A stretch of DNA of 64,000 nt, from NCBI RefSeq assembly GCF_000473225.1, contig NZ_KI421510.1, positions 8,822 through 72,821 on the forward strand, given 5' to 3'. The stretch's first letter is position 1, and each line of letters starts with the position of its first letter. The notes under the pieces are model-generated. The model did no database searches. It was not told the DNA's origin and was given only the letters and a program-made list of their open reading frames with translations. A program made the position numbers and the translations under genes. The DNA comes from Sedimentitalea nanhaiensis DSM 24252. Lineage in GTDB: Bacteria; Pseudomonadota; Alphaproteobacteria; Rhodobacterales; Rhodobacteraceae. Shown here piece after piece: positions 35,925 through 45,208 of the stretch.

Positions 35925-36533
35925 ATGCGCGAGAGAAAGTTGGCCGACGTCATGGTTGGTGCGCGCGAGGTCTTCTTCCGATGCGGTTATGAAGGAGCCA
36001 CGGTCGATGCGATTGCCGCCGAGGGAAAAGTGTCGAAGGCAACCATGTATTCGTATTACCCGACCAAGGAGCAACTGTTCCTGAGCGTGGTTGAATCCGA
36101 GTGCGGTCGGCTTGCGGACGAAATCCTCCGGCCCTTGACCGCGTCTTTGGAGCCGCGCGCCCGGTTGGAAGAACTCGCCCTGCGCATGGTCGACCTCATC
36201 TTGGACGACACCTACATCCGTCTCCTGCGAACGTGCATCGGCGCCTCCGAGGCGCTTCCCGAAGTGGGTGAGGTGTATTTTCGCGCAGGCCCGAAACCGG
36301 CCCGCGAACTCGTCGGGCGGGTTCTGGAGCGCCTTACGCGCGAAGGCGCGCTCGATGTCGATGACGCCCGGCGCGCGTCCGATCACTTCATACACCTTTG
36401 CGTTTCGGGGCTACTTATGCCGCGCCTTCTCGCAGTGAAACGACCAGTCCACCGCGAGAAACATGCGCGCGAAGCGGTCGCTGCATTCCTGCGACTTTAC
36501 GGTAGCGGCCACAGAGACAAATTTTCAGATTGA
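35925..36533 (+). CDS. TetR-family transcriptional regulator (first copy)
   Basis: A 202-residue TetR protein with an N-terminal helix-turn-helix: VGAREVFFRCGYEGATVDAI, then AAEGKVSKATMYSYYPTKEQ (about residues 12-50). The ligand domain contains the FRAGPKPARELVGRVLERL stretch seen in AcrR-like regulators with a C-terminal TetR_C domain. It lies just upstream of the second tetR and the RND pump genes on the same strand and shares an operator half-site, so it may co-regulate the pump. Confidence 0.87.
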   Translation: MRERKLADVMVGAREVFFRCGYEGATVDAIAAEGKVSKATMYSYYPTKEQLFLSVVESECGRLADEILRPLTASLEPRARLEELALRMVDLILDDTYIRLLRTCIGASEALPEVGEVYFRAGPKPARELVGRVLERLTREGALDVDDARRASDHFIHLCVSGLLMPRLLAVKRPVHREKHAREAVAAFLRLYGSGHRDKFSD

Positions 36534-36581
36534 GCTCGCTTGCCAAATACGGGGCAGCGCATTAGTTCGCCCAATGACTTA

Positions 36582-36599
36582 ACCGACCGGACGGTACAG
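36582..36599. promoter_or_regulatory. TetR operator before the RND operon
   Basis: ACCGACCGGACGGTACAG immediately precedes the GTG start at 36601. Its first 14 bases are a near-palindrome around CCGG. An inverted, near-identical version lies at 16411-16430 before the RbbA operon. It is the likely autoregulatory site of the TetR protein encoded directly downstream. Confidence 0.6.
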
Positions 36600-36600
36600 G

Positions 36601-37152
36601 GTGACTGCACAAGTGGAAAAGCAACCGAAGAACGCCTCGCCAAAGATTCTCGGCGCTGCGCGGGCGATTGCGCTGCGAGAAGGCGCGGGAAAGATCACGA
36701 TCGACGCCGTCGCTCGGGAATCCGGCCTCAGCAAGGGTGGGGTGTTGTACAACTTCCCCACCAAGAAAGCGCTTCTGGCCGGGCTGCTCGACGAAATGCT
36801 CGCGGAGCACCGCGAACGTCTGGCGTCGGTCCCGGAAGGGCACAGTTCCCGCACCCTGCGCGGTCATCTCGAGACAGTTCTGCAAGCCAGAAGCACCGAT
36901 GATGACCTTTCGATGGCTATTCTCGCGGTTTCGGCGTCGGATCCGAATCTTCTGGACCCGCTGAGAAGAGAGCTGTCCCGTGATGTCGAGCGCATCCGTT
37001 CGGACGCGCAGGACGACACTGCGGCGATGGTTCTCTTTTTGGCGATCCAGGGTCTTCGTTTCCAGAGGCTCCTTCGCCTCGCGGATGGTGATGCCGATCA
37101 GCAAGACGCCGCCATCGACAGATTGTGGGACATGATAAATGAGCTTGAATAG
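36601..37152 (+). CDS. TetR-family regulator of the RND pump (second copy)
   Basis: A 183-residue TetR protein starting at GTG 36601 (MTAQVEKQPKNASPKILGAA). The helix-turn-helix is IDAVARESGLSKGGVLYNFP, and the C-terminal part belongs to the TetR_C group with SMAILAVSASDPNLL. The decayed regulator at 15988-16405 is its paralogue. There is no clear Shine-Dalgarno sequence, and the operator abuts the start, so the mRNA may be leaderless. The 3' end overlaps the adaptor gene by 14 bp, placing it in the pump operon. Confidence 0.87.
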   Translation: MTAQVEKQPKNASPKILGAARAIALREGAGKITIDAVARESGLSKGGVLYNFPTKKALLAGLLDEMLAEHRERLASVPEGHSSRTLRGHLETVLQARSTDDDLSMAILAVSASDPNLLDPLRRELSRDVERIRSDAQDDTAAMVLFLAIQGLRFQRLLRLADGDADQQDAAIDRLWDMINELE

Positions 37153-38287
37153 AACCAGATACTTCCTAGGAGGTGCCGCTGGATTGGTCGCCCTCCTTCT
37201 CGCCATTGTCCTTCTTGTGCAATTCAACCCGGACATCGCATCCAAGGTCTTCGCGCAGACTACGGATGAGGTTTCCGGTGCCGATGCGCAAGGAAGCGCC
37301 GAGCAAGATATGGCCCAGCCGGTCACGGTCGAAGTATCGCGTGCCGAGCTTCGCGATAGCGATAGAGCGCGCAGCCTGGCAGGCCGCGTGGAGCCCGCCC
37401 GGACCGTGGATATCGCCTTTCAGGTTTCGGGTCAGCTTTCCGACCTCACGGTAGATGCCGGGACTCGGGTTGAGAAAGGCGATTTAATTGCCGCGCTCGA
37501 CCCAGTCGATTTCGAATTGGCCGTGGATCGGGCGCAGGCCTCTTTCGACCTCGCAAAATCCGAATACGATCGTGCGTTGAGTCTGACCGAGAAAGGGGTG
37601 GCGACCGACGCCCGACTTGAAACGAACCGCGCGCAGCTTGCTCAGGCAGAAGTCGCCCTGCGTGAAGCGGAGCGACGCTTGGCTCAAGCCACGATCACCG
37701 CGCCCTTTGACGCCATTGTCGCGCGCATCTTTCTGGAGGAGTTTTCGAACGTCACCCCTGCGGCTCCGATTGCCAGGTTGCAGGACATCAGTGAAATGCG
37801 GGTGCGGATTTCGCTGCCCGAGGAACTCGCTGCGATGGCACGGGCCCAGCCCGATGCATTCAGGGTAACCGCCTCTTTCCCCGCCGTGCCGGGGTATGAC
37901 GCAACTCTGTATCTGCGGACATTCGTGACCGATGCAGACCCCACAGCCCAAACCTATGACGTAGAGTTTGCAATCGAGGGCGCCATCGACCCGAGATTGC
38001 TGCCCGGAATGACGGCGAATGTGCGCGTAGCCGCCGCCGCGGAGGGTGCGCAATCGCGGTTGGTAGTCGTCCCGGTCTCGGCGATCGACACGACGAGCCG
38101 GAGCGAGCCGTCCATCTGGCTGTATGACGAGGGGACCGGCCGGGTGTCCCGTAAGACGATCCGCCTGGGGCTGCCGAACGACGACGAAATCGTCGTGCTT
38201 GAGGGGCTCTCCGGAGACGAACTGGTTGTGTCCGGCGGGTGGTGGCGCCTGAAGGAAAACGAAACAGTCGCGGTTCGCGGCCTCTGA
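37139..38287 (+). CDS. RND efflux periplasmic adaptor (MFP)
   Basis: A 382-residue RND-type membrane fusion protein. It has an N-terminal membrane anchor (YFLGGAAGLVALLLAIVLLV), then GRVEPARTVDIAFQVSGQLS and TRVEKGDLIAALDPVDFELA (lipoyl half), a helical hairpin, ATITAPFDAIVARIFLEEFS (second lipoyl half) and the barrel/MP domains. The start overlaps the tetR end. With the RND permease it would form an inner-membrane/periplasmic pump needing a TolC-like channel that is not in this window. Confidence 0.9.
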   Translation: MSLNRTRYFLGGAAGLVALLLAIVLLVQFNPDIASKVFAQTTDEVSGADAQGSAEQDMAQPVTVEVSRAELRDSDRARSLAGRVEPARTVDIAFQVSGQLSDLTVDAGTRVEKGDLIAALDPVDFELAVDRAQASFDLAKSEYDRALSLTEKGVATDARLETNRAQLAQAEVALREAERRLAQATITAPFDAIVARIFLEEFSNVTPAAPIARLQDISEMRVRISLPEELAAMARAQPDAFRVTASFPAVPGYDATLYLRTFVTDADPTAQTYDVEFAIEGAIDPRLLPGMTANVRVAAAAEGAQSRLVVVPVSAIDTTSRSEPSIWLYDEGTGRVSRKTIRLGLPNDDEIVVLEGLSGDELVVSGGWWRLKENETVAVRGL

Positions 38288-38314
38288 ACGATCCTGGACC
38301 GGAAAACCGAAACC

Positions 38315-41300
38315 ATGACAATGAGTATTTCCCGCGCAAGCATCCGACGTCCGGTCGCCGTTTGGCTGGCAATTATCTTTTGCCTTCTCGGCGGTTTGTG
38401 GGGGCTGAACACGGTCGGACGCCTCGAAGACCCGAGTTTCACGCTCAAGACGGCGCTCGTTTTCGTGCCCTATCCGGGCGCGACGGCGATGGAGGTGGAA
38501 GAGGAAGTCACCGATGTCGTGGAAAGCGCACTCCAACAGATGAAGCAGCTCGACCGGGTGGAATCGAAATCCATGCCGGGCATGGCCCAGATCACGGTCG
38601 AGATCGAGATGACCTATGGGCCCGACGAGATCCCACAGGTCTGGGACGAAATGCGCCGCCGCATCCGCGACATCGAAAGAGAGTTCCCCTCCGGTGCGCA
38701 GTCTCCGATCATCAATGACGATTTCGGCGACGTCTACGGCATGTTCTACGCTGTGACGGCCGATGGGTTGAGCGCCTCGGAACAGCGAGACCTCGCGACT
38801 AAACTGCGGCGCGGCTTTGTCACCGTCGACGGGGTGGCCAAGATCGAGGTTCAGGGGCTGGCGGAAGAGGAGATCATCATCTCGGTCCCTTCGGCGCGCC
38901 TGACCGAACTGGGGCTGCCACCGGACCAGATCCTCGGTATCATCGCCGACGAGAACCAGGTTTTCTCCAACGGCGAGATCAGCGAAGGGCTGTCTCGGCT
39001 AGGTGTGTCCGTTCCGCCGGGTTATGTCAGCGTCGAGGGCATTGAGGCGCTGCGGCTCGGCGCCCCCGGAGAGGTCGGGCAGATTGCGCTCTACGACATC
39101 GCCCGCGTGGTCCGAGAGGAGACAGAGCGGCCGAGCCAGATCGTGCGTCACAATGGCACGCGAGCTTTCACTCTTGGGGTCTCGGCGCTCGTGGACCGCA
39201 ACGTTGTCGAGGTCGGCAGATCGGTCGAGGCACGACTGGACCAACTGAAGACCGAATTGCCGGACGGCGTCGAGATCGTACCGATCTATGAACAGCATAA
39301 GGTCGTCGACGAAGCGGTCTCGAGCTTTCTTGTCAGCCTCGGTCAATCCGTGGCCATCGTCATCGGGGCGCTGATGCTGACCATGGGTTGGCGCGCGGGT
39401 CTGGTGGTGGGTGCCACGCTGGGCCTAACGGTGTTTTCCACGCTGTTTTTCATGTCTGTCTTCGGCATCGAGATGGAACGGATCAGTCTTGGGGCGCTGA
39501 TCATCGCTATGGGTATGCTGGTCGACAACGCCATCGTGATCGCCGAAGGCATGCTGATTGGCATGGCACGGGGCAAGTCCGCCGAAGACGCCGCCGCCGA
39601 TACCGAGACCGCGACATCATTTCCTCTGCTTGGGGCTACCGTGATCGGGATCATGGCGTTCTCTGGAATTGGACTGTCGCCAGATGCCACCGGCGAATTT
39701 CTGTTTTCGCTTTTCGCGGTTATCGCGATTTCGTTGCTGATGAGCTGGATCCTCGCCGTGACCGTTACACCCTATCTTGGGAAGCTCCTTCTGAAGGCGC
39801 CAAAAAACACCTCCAAGGACCCCTATCGCGGCTTCGTCTATTCGGCCTACCGCGGTTTCCTCAGGCTGGCGCTGCGCGCCCGTGTGCTCGTCGTCCTGAC
39901 GATCGTCGGAATCACGGTCTGGTCGGTCATGGCCTTTGGTCAGGTCAAACAGGCTTTTTTTCCGGCGTCGAACACCCCGATATTCTACGTCGAATTCCAG
40001 ATGCCGCAAGGCACGGACATTCGAGTCACGAATGAAGAAATCGCTCGGCTGGAGGCGATCATCTTAGGCGAGGAGATCGTGACGGACGTGACGACGCTTG
40101 TCGGGCGAGGGGCCAGCCGCTTCATGCTGACCTACAACCCTGAGCAGGCCGATGCGAGCTACGGTCAGCTGATCGTGCGTGCGACCGATGCCACACTCAT
40201 CCCCGATGTTGCGGCGCGTCTCAATCGTGAACTGCCGGCGCAATTCCCCAATGCTCTTATCCGCGTCGAGGAGATCGTCTTCGGTCCGCCTGCCGGGGCC
40301 GATGTCGCCGTCCGGTTTTCCGGACCCGATCCAGTTGTCCTCCGGCAGCTATCGGATAACGCGCTTGCGATCTTCGACGAGGCCGGCACGATCACAAACC
40401 CGCGCACAGACTGGCGGCAGCGCGAAATTCTCGTCGAACCCATCGTCGACGAGGCTCGCATGCGGTTGGCCGGTGCGACTCGCGGATCGATTTCCGACAC
40501 CGTGCAATACGGCACCTCGGGCCTGCGGGTGGGCACCCTGCGCGAAGGCGATGCCGAAATCCCTATGTATCTGCGGCTTCCCGAGGTCGAGCGCGACGGG
40601 CTGGACCGTTTGCGCGACCTCTCGGTCTGGTCGCCGGGGGCAAATGATTATGTGCCGATGGCCAACCTCGTCTCCAGCTTTGAGCCCCGCCTCGTCGAGG
40701 CGCTGATCCACCGGCGCGACCGGGCGCGAACGATCACGGCTCTTGGCGGCGCGCGACCGGATCTGACTGCGAACGAAGCCTTCAACAGCGTGCGCGACGA
40801 GATCGAAGCGATGCGGCTCCCCGACGGCTATTCGATGGAGTGGGGTGGCGAATACGAAAGCCAGCAGATGGCCAACGAAAGTCTCGGCAAGCAGCTTCCG
40901 ATCAGCCTCATTGTGATGCTGACGATCTCGATCCTGATGTTCAACAAGGTGCGCCAGCCGCTGATATTGTGGCTCGTCGTACCGATGTCGGTCACAGGCA
41001 TGGTTCTCGGTCTGCTGTTCACGGGGCTCCCGTTCACGTTCACGGCGCTTCTCGGCTTCTTGTCCCTTTCCGGGATGCTGATGAAGAACGCCATTGTGCT
41101 GGTGGAAGAAATCGATCAGCAACGCGCCGAAGATGTCGAGGACTATCAGGCGGTGATCGATGGCTCGGTCAGCCGTTTGAGGCCCGTCGTGCTGGCTGCG
41201 GGCACAACGATTTTCGGTATGATTCCGCTCATATCAGACGCCTTCTTCGCATCGATGGCTGTCACAATCATGGGTGGCCTCGCGTTCGCCTCGATCCTGA

Positions 41301-41395
41301 CACTGGTCGCGGTGCCGGTATTGTATGCGCTGTTCTTCTTGATCAAGCCGCCTAAACAAGAAAACGCTCCTTCAGGTTCCCCAGCGACAGCCTGA
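38315..41395 (+). CDS. RND-family efflux permease
   Basis: A 1026-residue inner-membrane proton antiporter, normal length for the family, with 12 membrane spans and two large periplasmic loops. The N terminus is SISRASIRRPVAVWLAIIF. The proton-relay span contains GMLVDNAIVIAEGMLIGMAR. The second half has LFTGLPFTFTALLGFLSLSG and GMLMKNAIVLVEEIDQQRAE. It follows the adaptor by 27 bp. A decayed homologue of its first 38 residues lies at 15792-15903. Drug or metabolite specificity cannot be told. Confidence 0.92.
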   Translation: MTMSISRASIRRPVAVWLAIIFCLLGGLWGLNTVGRLEDPSFTLKTALVFVPYPGATAMEVEEEVTDVVESALQQMKQLDRVESKSMPGMAQITVEIEMTYGPDEIPQVWDEMRRRIRDIEREFPSGAQSPIINDDFGDVYGMFYAVTADGLSASEQRDLATKLRRGFVTVDGVAKIEVQGLAEEEIIISVPSARLTELGLPPDQILGIIADENQVFSNGEISEGLSRLGVSVPPGYVSVEGIEALRLGAPGEVGQIALYDIARVVREETERPSQIVRHNGTRAFTLGVSALVDRNVVEVGRSVEARLDQLKTELPDGVEIVPIYEQHKVVDEAVSSFLVSLGQSVAIVIGALMLTMGWRAGLVVGATLGLTVFSTLFFMSVFGIEMERISLGALIIAMGMLVDNAIVIAEGMLIGMARGKSAEDAAADTETATSFPLLGATVIGIMAFSGIGLSPDATGEFLFSLFAVIAISLLMSWILAVTVTPYLGKLLLKAPKNTSKDPYRGFVYSAYRGFLRLALRARVLVVLTIVGITVWSVMAFGQVKQAFFPASNTPIFYVEFQMPQGTDIRVTNEEIARLEAIILGEEIVTDVTTLVGRGASRFMLTYNPEQADASYGQLIVRATDATLIPDVAARLNRELPAQFPNALIRVEEIVFGPPAGADVAVRFSGPDPVVLRQLSDNALAIFDEAGTITNPRTDWRQREILVEPIVDEARMRLAGATRGSISDTVQYGTSGLRVGTLREGDAEIPMYLRLPEVERDGLDRLRDLSVWSPGANDYVPMANLVSSFEPRLVEALIHRRDRARTITALGGARPDLTANEAFNSVRDEIEAMRLPDGYSMEWGGEYESQQMANESLGKQLPISLIVMLTISILMFNKVRQPLILWLVVPMSVTGMVLGLLFTGLPFTFTALLGFLSLSGMLMKNAIVLVEEIDQQRAEDVEDYQAVIDGSVSRLRPVVLAAGTTIFGMIPLISDAFFASMAVTIMGGLAFASILTLVAVPVLYALFFLIKPPKQENAPSGSPATA

Positions 41396-41516
41396 ACGCA
41401 GATGCAGTTATAAGCGCTTCTCTGAGCGCCCTCGACCCGTCTTAAGGACGTGACCTGCCCCCCGCGAAATCCCTCATCATGATGTAGAGTCTGCCCAACC
41501 TTGAAGGAGCAGACGA

Positions 41517-41780
41517 ATGCGAAAGAGCCGTTTTACCGAGGCGCAGATTATCGGGATGATCAAGGAGCAAGAGGCGGGCATGCCGACGGCCGAACTGTGC
41601 CGTCGTCACGGGCTGAGCCCGTCCACGTTTTACAAGCTGAAAGCCAAATACGGCGGCATGGAGGTGTCAGAAGCCGCCCGGCTGAAGGCGCTGGAAGACG
41701 AGAACACCAAGCTCAAGCGCCTGCTGGCCGATACGATGCTCGACAACGTGGTCCTGAAAGATCTTTTGGGAAAGAACTGA
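41517..41780 (+). CDS. IS3-family transposase OrfA
   Basis: An 87-residue DNA-binding subunit. The helix-turn-helix is [20 protein letters not shown] then [20 protein letters not shown], and a leucine-zipper-like segment follows ([20 protein letters not shown]). A strong AAGGAG lies upstream of ATG 41517. The frame ends at TGA 41778-41780 just after the slippery sequence, so part of the ribosomes should shift into orfB. Confidence 0.92.
   Translation: MRKSRFTEAQIIGMIKEQEAGMPTAELCRRHGLSPSTFYKLKAKYGGMEVSEAARLKALEDENTKLKRLLADTMLDNVVLKDLLGKN
41768..41774 (+). promoter_or_regulatory. Programmed -1 frameshift site of the IS3 element
   Basis: G GGA AAG in the orfA frame is a canonical X-XXY-YYZ slippery heptamer, 3 bases before the orfA stop. 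A -1 shift here joins orfA to orfB to give the active OrfAB transposase, as in other IS3-family elements. Confidence 0.7.
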
Positions 41781-42676
41781 CGACGCTGACCAAGCGGCGA
41801 GAGGCAGCGCTCAGAGCGATGCGGGATCACGACATCTCGCAGCGCCGGGCCTGCCGGCTTGTCGGTGTCGATCCAAAGACGGTCCGGCGCGAACGCCCGC
41901 CGGATTGCCCCGAGATCCGCAAAGAGATGCAGGAGATTGCAGGCAAGCGACGTCGGTTCGGCTATCGTCGGATCGGCGTCCTGCTCGAACGCAAGGGCAT
42001 GATCATGAACCACAAGAAGCTGTATCGGCTCTACCGGGAGGAAGGTCTCTCGGTGAAGCGACGACGTGGCCGCAAACGGGCCCGCGGCACACGCACACCG
42101 ATGCCGGAGGCGGCGCGCCCAAATGCGCGGTGGTCGCTGGACTTTCTGTCGGACAGCTTTGGTGCTTCACGCAAGTTCCGCATCCTGGCAGTGATCGACG
42201 ATTGCTGCCGCGAAAACCTGTGCCTCATGGCCGACACCAGTATCTCGGGAGCCCGTGTCGCCCGCGAGCTGGATGCGCTGGTGCGGGTCTACGGAAAACC
42301 AGGTTGCATCGTCAGTGATAACGGCACGGAGTTCACAAGCCGGGCCATCCTGAAATGGGCCGACCAGAACGATGTGCCGTGGCATTACATCGACCCAGGG
42401 AAGCCACAGCAGAACGCCTTCATCGAGTCGTTCAACGGCAGCCTGCGCGACGAGCTATTGAACGAGGAGATCTTTGACACCCTGAACGATGCCCGGCGAA
42501 AGCTGGCGCTATGGCGATATGACTACAATGCCGTCAGGCCGCATTCGTCGCTCGGAAACCAGACGCCACTGCAAGCGCGCCGAGCGCTTGAGCAATTTGA
42601 GGGCTCCGCGCCCGGCGCGCTTGCCCAAACCGAAACCCATGATTATCAAGATCAAACCCGCAGACTCTCGTTATGA
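41768..42676 (+). CDS. IS3-family transposase OrfB (made as an OrfAB fusion)
   Basis: About 302 codons in the -1 frame: the integrase core. The catalytic triad is visible as D in [11 protein letters not shown] in [12 protein letters not shown] and E in [14 protein letters not shown]. Upstream are the HTH-like [19 protein letters not shown] and [16 protein letters not shown] blocks. It ends with the usual [15 protein letters not shown] motif and a short tail. The frame is complete, so the element could be active. Confidence 0.92.
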   Translation, partial: GKELTTLTKRREAALRAMRDHDISQRRACRLVGVDPKTVRRERPPDCPEIRKEMQEIAGKRRRFGYRRIGVLLERKGMIMNHKKLYRLYREEGLSVKRRRGRKRARGTRTPMPEAARPNARWSLDFLSDSFGASRKFRILAVIDDCCRENLCLMADTSISGARVARELDALVRVYGKPGCIVSDNGTEFTSRAILKWADQNDVPWHYIDPGKPQQNAFIESFNGSLRDELLNEEIFDTLNDARRKLALWRYDYNAVRPHSSLGNQTPLQARRALEQFEGSAPGALAQTETHDYQDQTRRLSL

Positions 42677-42706
42677 ACGAGGGACCGAAGGGGGGCAGGT
42701 CAGACG

Positions 42707-42961
42707 GTGTAGGCATGTTCCGTCGCCTCAAGCGCGCCTTCGAGAAAACCGCCGAATGTCGGTGCCGCCAAAGACGAGCGCTTCGTCCCACAGGCCTGAA
42801 AGAACGCACCGCAGGCCATAGTTCGGGTGGGCAAAAAAGACAGCGGAACTGCGGCTGGCAGCACGCCAGGCGCACTCCCGCTCCATGGTCTAGGCCTTCA
42901 AGGCATGGACCGAGGCCCAACTGCTACGCATTCCCGGCAAGGGCGATCTCGCGAAGGCCTT
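42707..42961 (+). pseudogene. IS66-family transposase remnant with internal stop
   Basis: In one plus-strand frame the codons read ELRLAARQAHSRSMV, then TAG, then AFKAWTEAQLLRIPGKGDLA and KAL, the segment of IS66 TnpC before the C-terminal block. It is cut on the left by the IS3 element and on the right by IS256 copy 2 at 42962. It is too short and broken to function, and records an earlier IS66 insertion here. Confidence 0.65.
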
Positions 42962-44356
42962 GAGCTATGCTGAAATCTGGGTGATGCGGCTTGATCACGC
43001 GGCGCGGTTTTCGGTGTCGTTCTCGGCGACACCGTCGGTGAATGTGACGCCTTCGATGACCAAAGGCAACTGGTTCGCGCCCTTCAGGCGGCGCCATGTT
43101 TTGGCGGCGGTCTGAACGAGCTTGAACACCATCAGCTTCGCTGTCGTTTGCGACAGCGCCCCCTTGGTTCGGACGGTCCTGTGCCGGACGGTGGCGAAGA
43201 CGCTTTCGATTGGGTTGCCCGTGCGCAGGTGATCCCAATGGTCGGCCGGGAAGTCATAGAACGCCAGCAGCGCGTCGCGGTCTTTTGTCAGGCAGTTTAC
43301 CGCCTTCTCGTATTTGATCCCATATTTCTCGGCGAAGATGTCCATGGCGGCCTTGGCCTTAGCGCGGGTCTCGGCCTGCCATATCTCGCGCAGGTCGGCC
43401 TTCACCGTCGGCTGCATCGATTTCGGGAACTTGTTCAGCACGTTGGCGATCTTGTGGACCCAACAGCGCTGATGACGCGTGCCGGGGAAGACCTCGTCGA
43501 GCGCCTTCCAGAACCCCATGGCCCCGTCTCCCACGGCGATCTCCGGCGGGACGGCAAGGCCGCGGGCCTTGATGTCGACCGGCAACTCGCGCCAACTCTG
43601 CGCGCTTTCCCGAACGCCGATCTGGAAGCCGACCAGTTCCTTCTTCCCTTCGGGCGTGGCGCCCAGAATGACCAGCATGCACTCGGCCTGCGGCTCCATC
43701 CGGGCCTGGAGGTAGACGCCGTCCGCCCAGATGTAGACATACCGCCGCGCCGAAAGATCACGGCGCTGCCAGCGGTCATGTTCCTGCTGCCATTCCCCGG
43801 TCAGGCGCGAGATTACGCCCGGCGACAGGTTTGGCGCCTCCGCCCCCAAGATCGCAGAGAGCGCCTCCCGGAAGTCGCCGGTGGAAATGCCGCGCAGGTA
43901 GAGGACTGGCAGCAGGGCATCGAGGCTGCGCGACCGCCGCGCCCATTTCGGCAGGATGGCGGAGCTGAACCGCACCTTCTCGTCAGCAGGTCCGGCCGCG
44001 CGGTCTCGCACCTTCGGGCGGCGCACATCAAGCGCGCCGATCCCGGTCTGGATGCTTCGCTCCGGCCCATACCCATGCCGGACGATACGCTGCCGGCCAT
44101 CCGGCAGGACCTCTTCGGCATGCTGAGCGACGAAGGCGTCAGCCTCTGCCCGAAGTGCAGCGGCCAGCATCCGGCGCGCCCCATCCCGGGCAATCTCGGT
44201 CAGCGGATCGTCAACAGATTCCGGCTGACGCAGGGCGATGATGTCGGTATTCTTCGTCATAGGCGTATCGTTCCTTCTGGAAGTTCTGGCAGGCTTCGAC
44301 ACCCGCCACGATACGCCGCCTTCTCAAACACCGTCACCCATTTCCCAGCATAGCTC
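42962..44356 (-). mobile_element. IS256-family insertion sequence, copy 2 (1395 bp)
   Basis: Identical in length and orientation to copy 1 at 14166-15560, with all internal landmarks offset by exactly 28796 bp. The left flank is an IS66 remnant; the right flank is an acyl-CoA dehydrogenase gene missing its 5' part. The two flanks do not belong to one interrupted gene and no target duplication is seen, so this copy lies at a rearrangement or deletion joint. Confidence 0.9.
42995..44302 (-). CDS. IS256-family transposase, copy 2
   Basis: 435 residues, identical in sequence to the product of 14199-15506, including the three catalytic acidic motifs (YIWADGVYLQAR, VGDGAMGFWKAL, TGNPIESVFATV). Two identical direct copies 28.8 kb apart could mobilise or delete the region between them. 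Confidence 0.92.
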   Translation of the reverse strand: MSKPARTSRRNDTPMTKNTDIIALRQPESVDDPLTEIARDGARRMLAAALRAEADAFVAQHAEEVLPDGRQRIVRHGYGPERSIQTGIGALDVRRPKVRDRAAGPADEKVRFSSAILPKWARRSRSLDALLPVLYLRGISTGDFREALSAILGAEAPNLSPGVISRLTGEWQQEHDRWQRRDLSARRYVYIWADGVYLQARMEPQAECMLVILGATPEGKKELVGFQIGVRESAQSWRELPVDIKARGLAVPPEIAVGDGAMGFWKALDEVFPGTRHQRCWVHKIANVLNKFPKSMQPTVKADLREIWQAETRAKAKAAMDIFAEKYGIKYEKAVNCLTKDRDALLAFYDFPADHWDHLRTGNPIESVFATVRHRTVRTKGALSQTTAKLMVFKLVQTAAKTWRRLKGANQLPLVIEGVTFTDGVAENDTENRAA

Positions 44357-45103
44357 GTTGCGAAGTGGCGGGGGGACAGATATGTCGTGCACGGACAAAA
44401 AGTCTGGATTTCTACCGCGCAGGTGGCAGACAAGATGTTGCTTCTGGCCAGAACAACGCGGCTTGAGGATGTGAGCAGCCCGACCGAAGGGCTGAGCCTG
44501 TTCTATACAGATCTCGACCGAAATTTCGTTGACGTGCGAGAGATCGAAAAGATGGGTCGAAAGGCTGTCGATTCTAACGAAGTCTTCATCGATGGGTTGC
44601 CGATTCCGGCTGAGGACCTGATCGGGGAGGAGGGCAAAGGCTTTAGACAAATTTTGCACGGGTTGAATCCCGAACGCATCCTGGTGGCCGGTGAATGCAT
44701 CGGTATTGCGCGCAACGCACTGGCGCGAGCGGCGCATTATGCAAACGAACGTGTGATTTTTGACCGCCCGATCGGCCAAAATCAGGGTGTTCAGCATCCA
44801 CTCGCCAAAGCCTGGGCGCGGGTGGAATCTGCCAATCTCATGGTGATGCACGCTGCAGCCCTCTACGATGCGGGAGAACCCTGCGGCGTCGAGGCGAACG
44901 CTGCCAAGCTTTTGGCCGCCGACGCCGCGGTTGAGGCGACCGAAGCCGCGCAAATTACATTTGGCGGATTCGGATACGCCAAGGAATATCACGTGGAGCG
45001 ACTGGTACGGGAAGCTCTGCTGTTCCGCATCGTACCGGTGACACCGCAGATGCTTTTGTCGTTCATAGCAGAAAAAGCCCTTGGACTTCCAATGTCTTAC
45101 TGA
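44357..45103 (+). pseudogene. Acyl-CoA dehydrogenase, N-terminally truncated by IS256
   Basis: 249 codons remain, in frame from GDRYVVHGQKVWISTAQVAD through FDRPIGQNQGVQHPLAKAWA to the C-terminal ITFGGFGYAKEYHVERLVRE. This is the middle and C-terminal domains of an acyl-CoA dehydrogenase (usual length about 380). The N-terminal helical domain and part of the FAD site, about 130-150 residues, are missing because IS256 copy 2 ends at 44356. A GTG at 44387 could start a shorter product, but that would hardly fold. It was probably the first enzyme gene of the catabolic region. Confidence 0.85.
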
Positions 45104-45152
45104 TCTGAGATAACGGGCGGGGCTGGTGGGAAAAGGTGTCTTGACCAATTTT

Positions 45153-45166
45153 CTAACGCGCGTTAG
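45153..45166. promoter_or_regulatory. Palindromic operator CTAACGCGCGTTAG before the SDR gene
   Basis: A perfect 14-bp palindrome CTAAC-GCGC-GTTAG, 43 bp upstream of the SDR start. The same CTAAC-N4-GTTAG pattern recurs at 61356-61369, with a partial match at 57755-57768, each in front of a catabolic gene. It is the likely binding site of one TetR- or FadR-like regulator encoded elsewhere. Confidence 0.65.
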
Positions 45167-45208
45167 ATTAGTGACAACTGCCCCTTAAGGGGAATGGGAG
45201 GAGGCGTC

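Larger units (their letters stand above)
41451..42702 (+). mobile_element. IS3-family insertion sequence (1252 bp) with 4-bp target duplication
   Basis: The inverted ends are TGACCTGCCCCCC at 41451 and its complement GGGGGGCAGGTCA ending at 42702. Both flanks carry GACG (41447-41450 and 42703-42706), a 4-bp target duplication. Inside are orfA and orfB in the -1 frame relation with a slippery heptamer. It sits between the RND permease gene and an IS66 remnant. Confidence 0.9.

Noticed and set aside
42962-44356. Simple transposition of IS256 copy 2
   Set aside because: The flanks are unrelated (IS66 remnant and acyl-CoA dehydrogenase) and lack a target duplication, so the joint is better explained by rearrangement.
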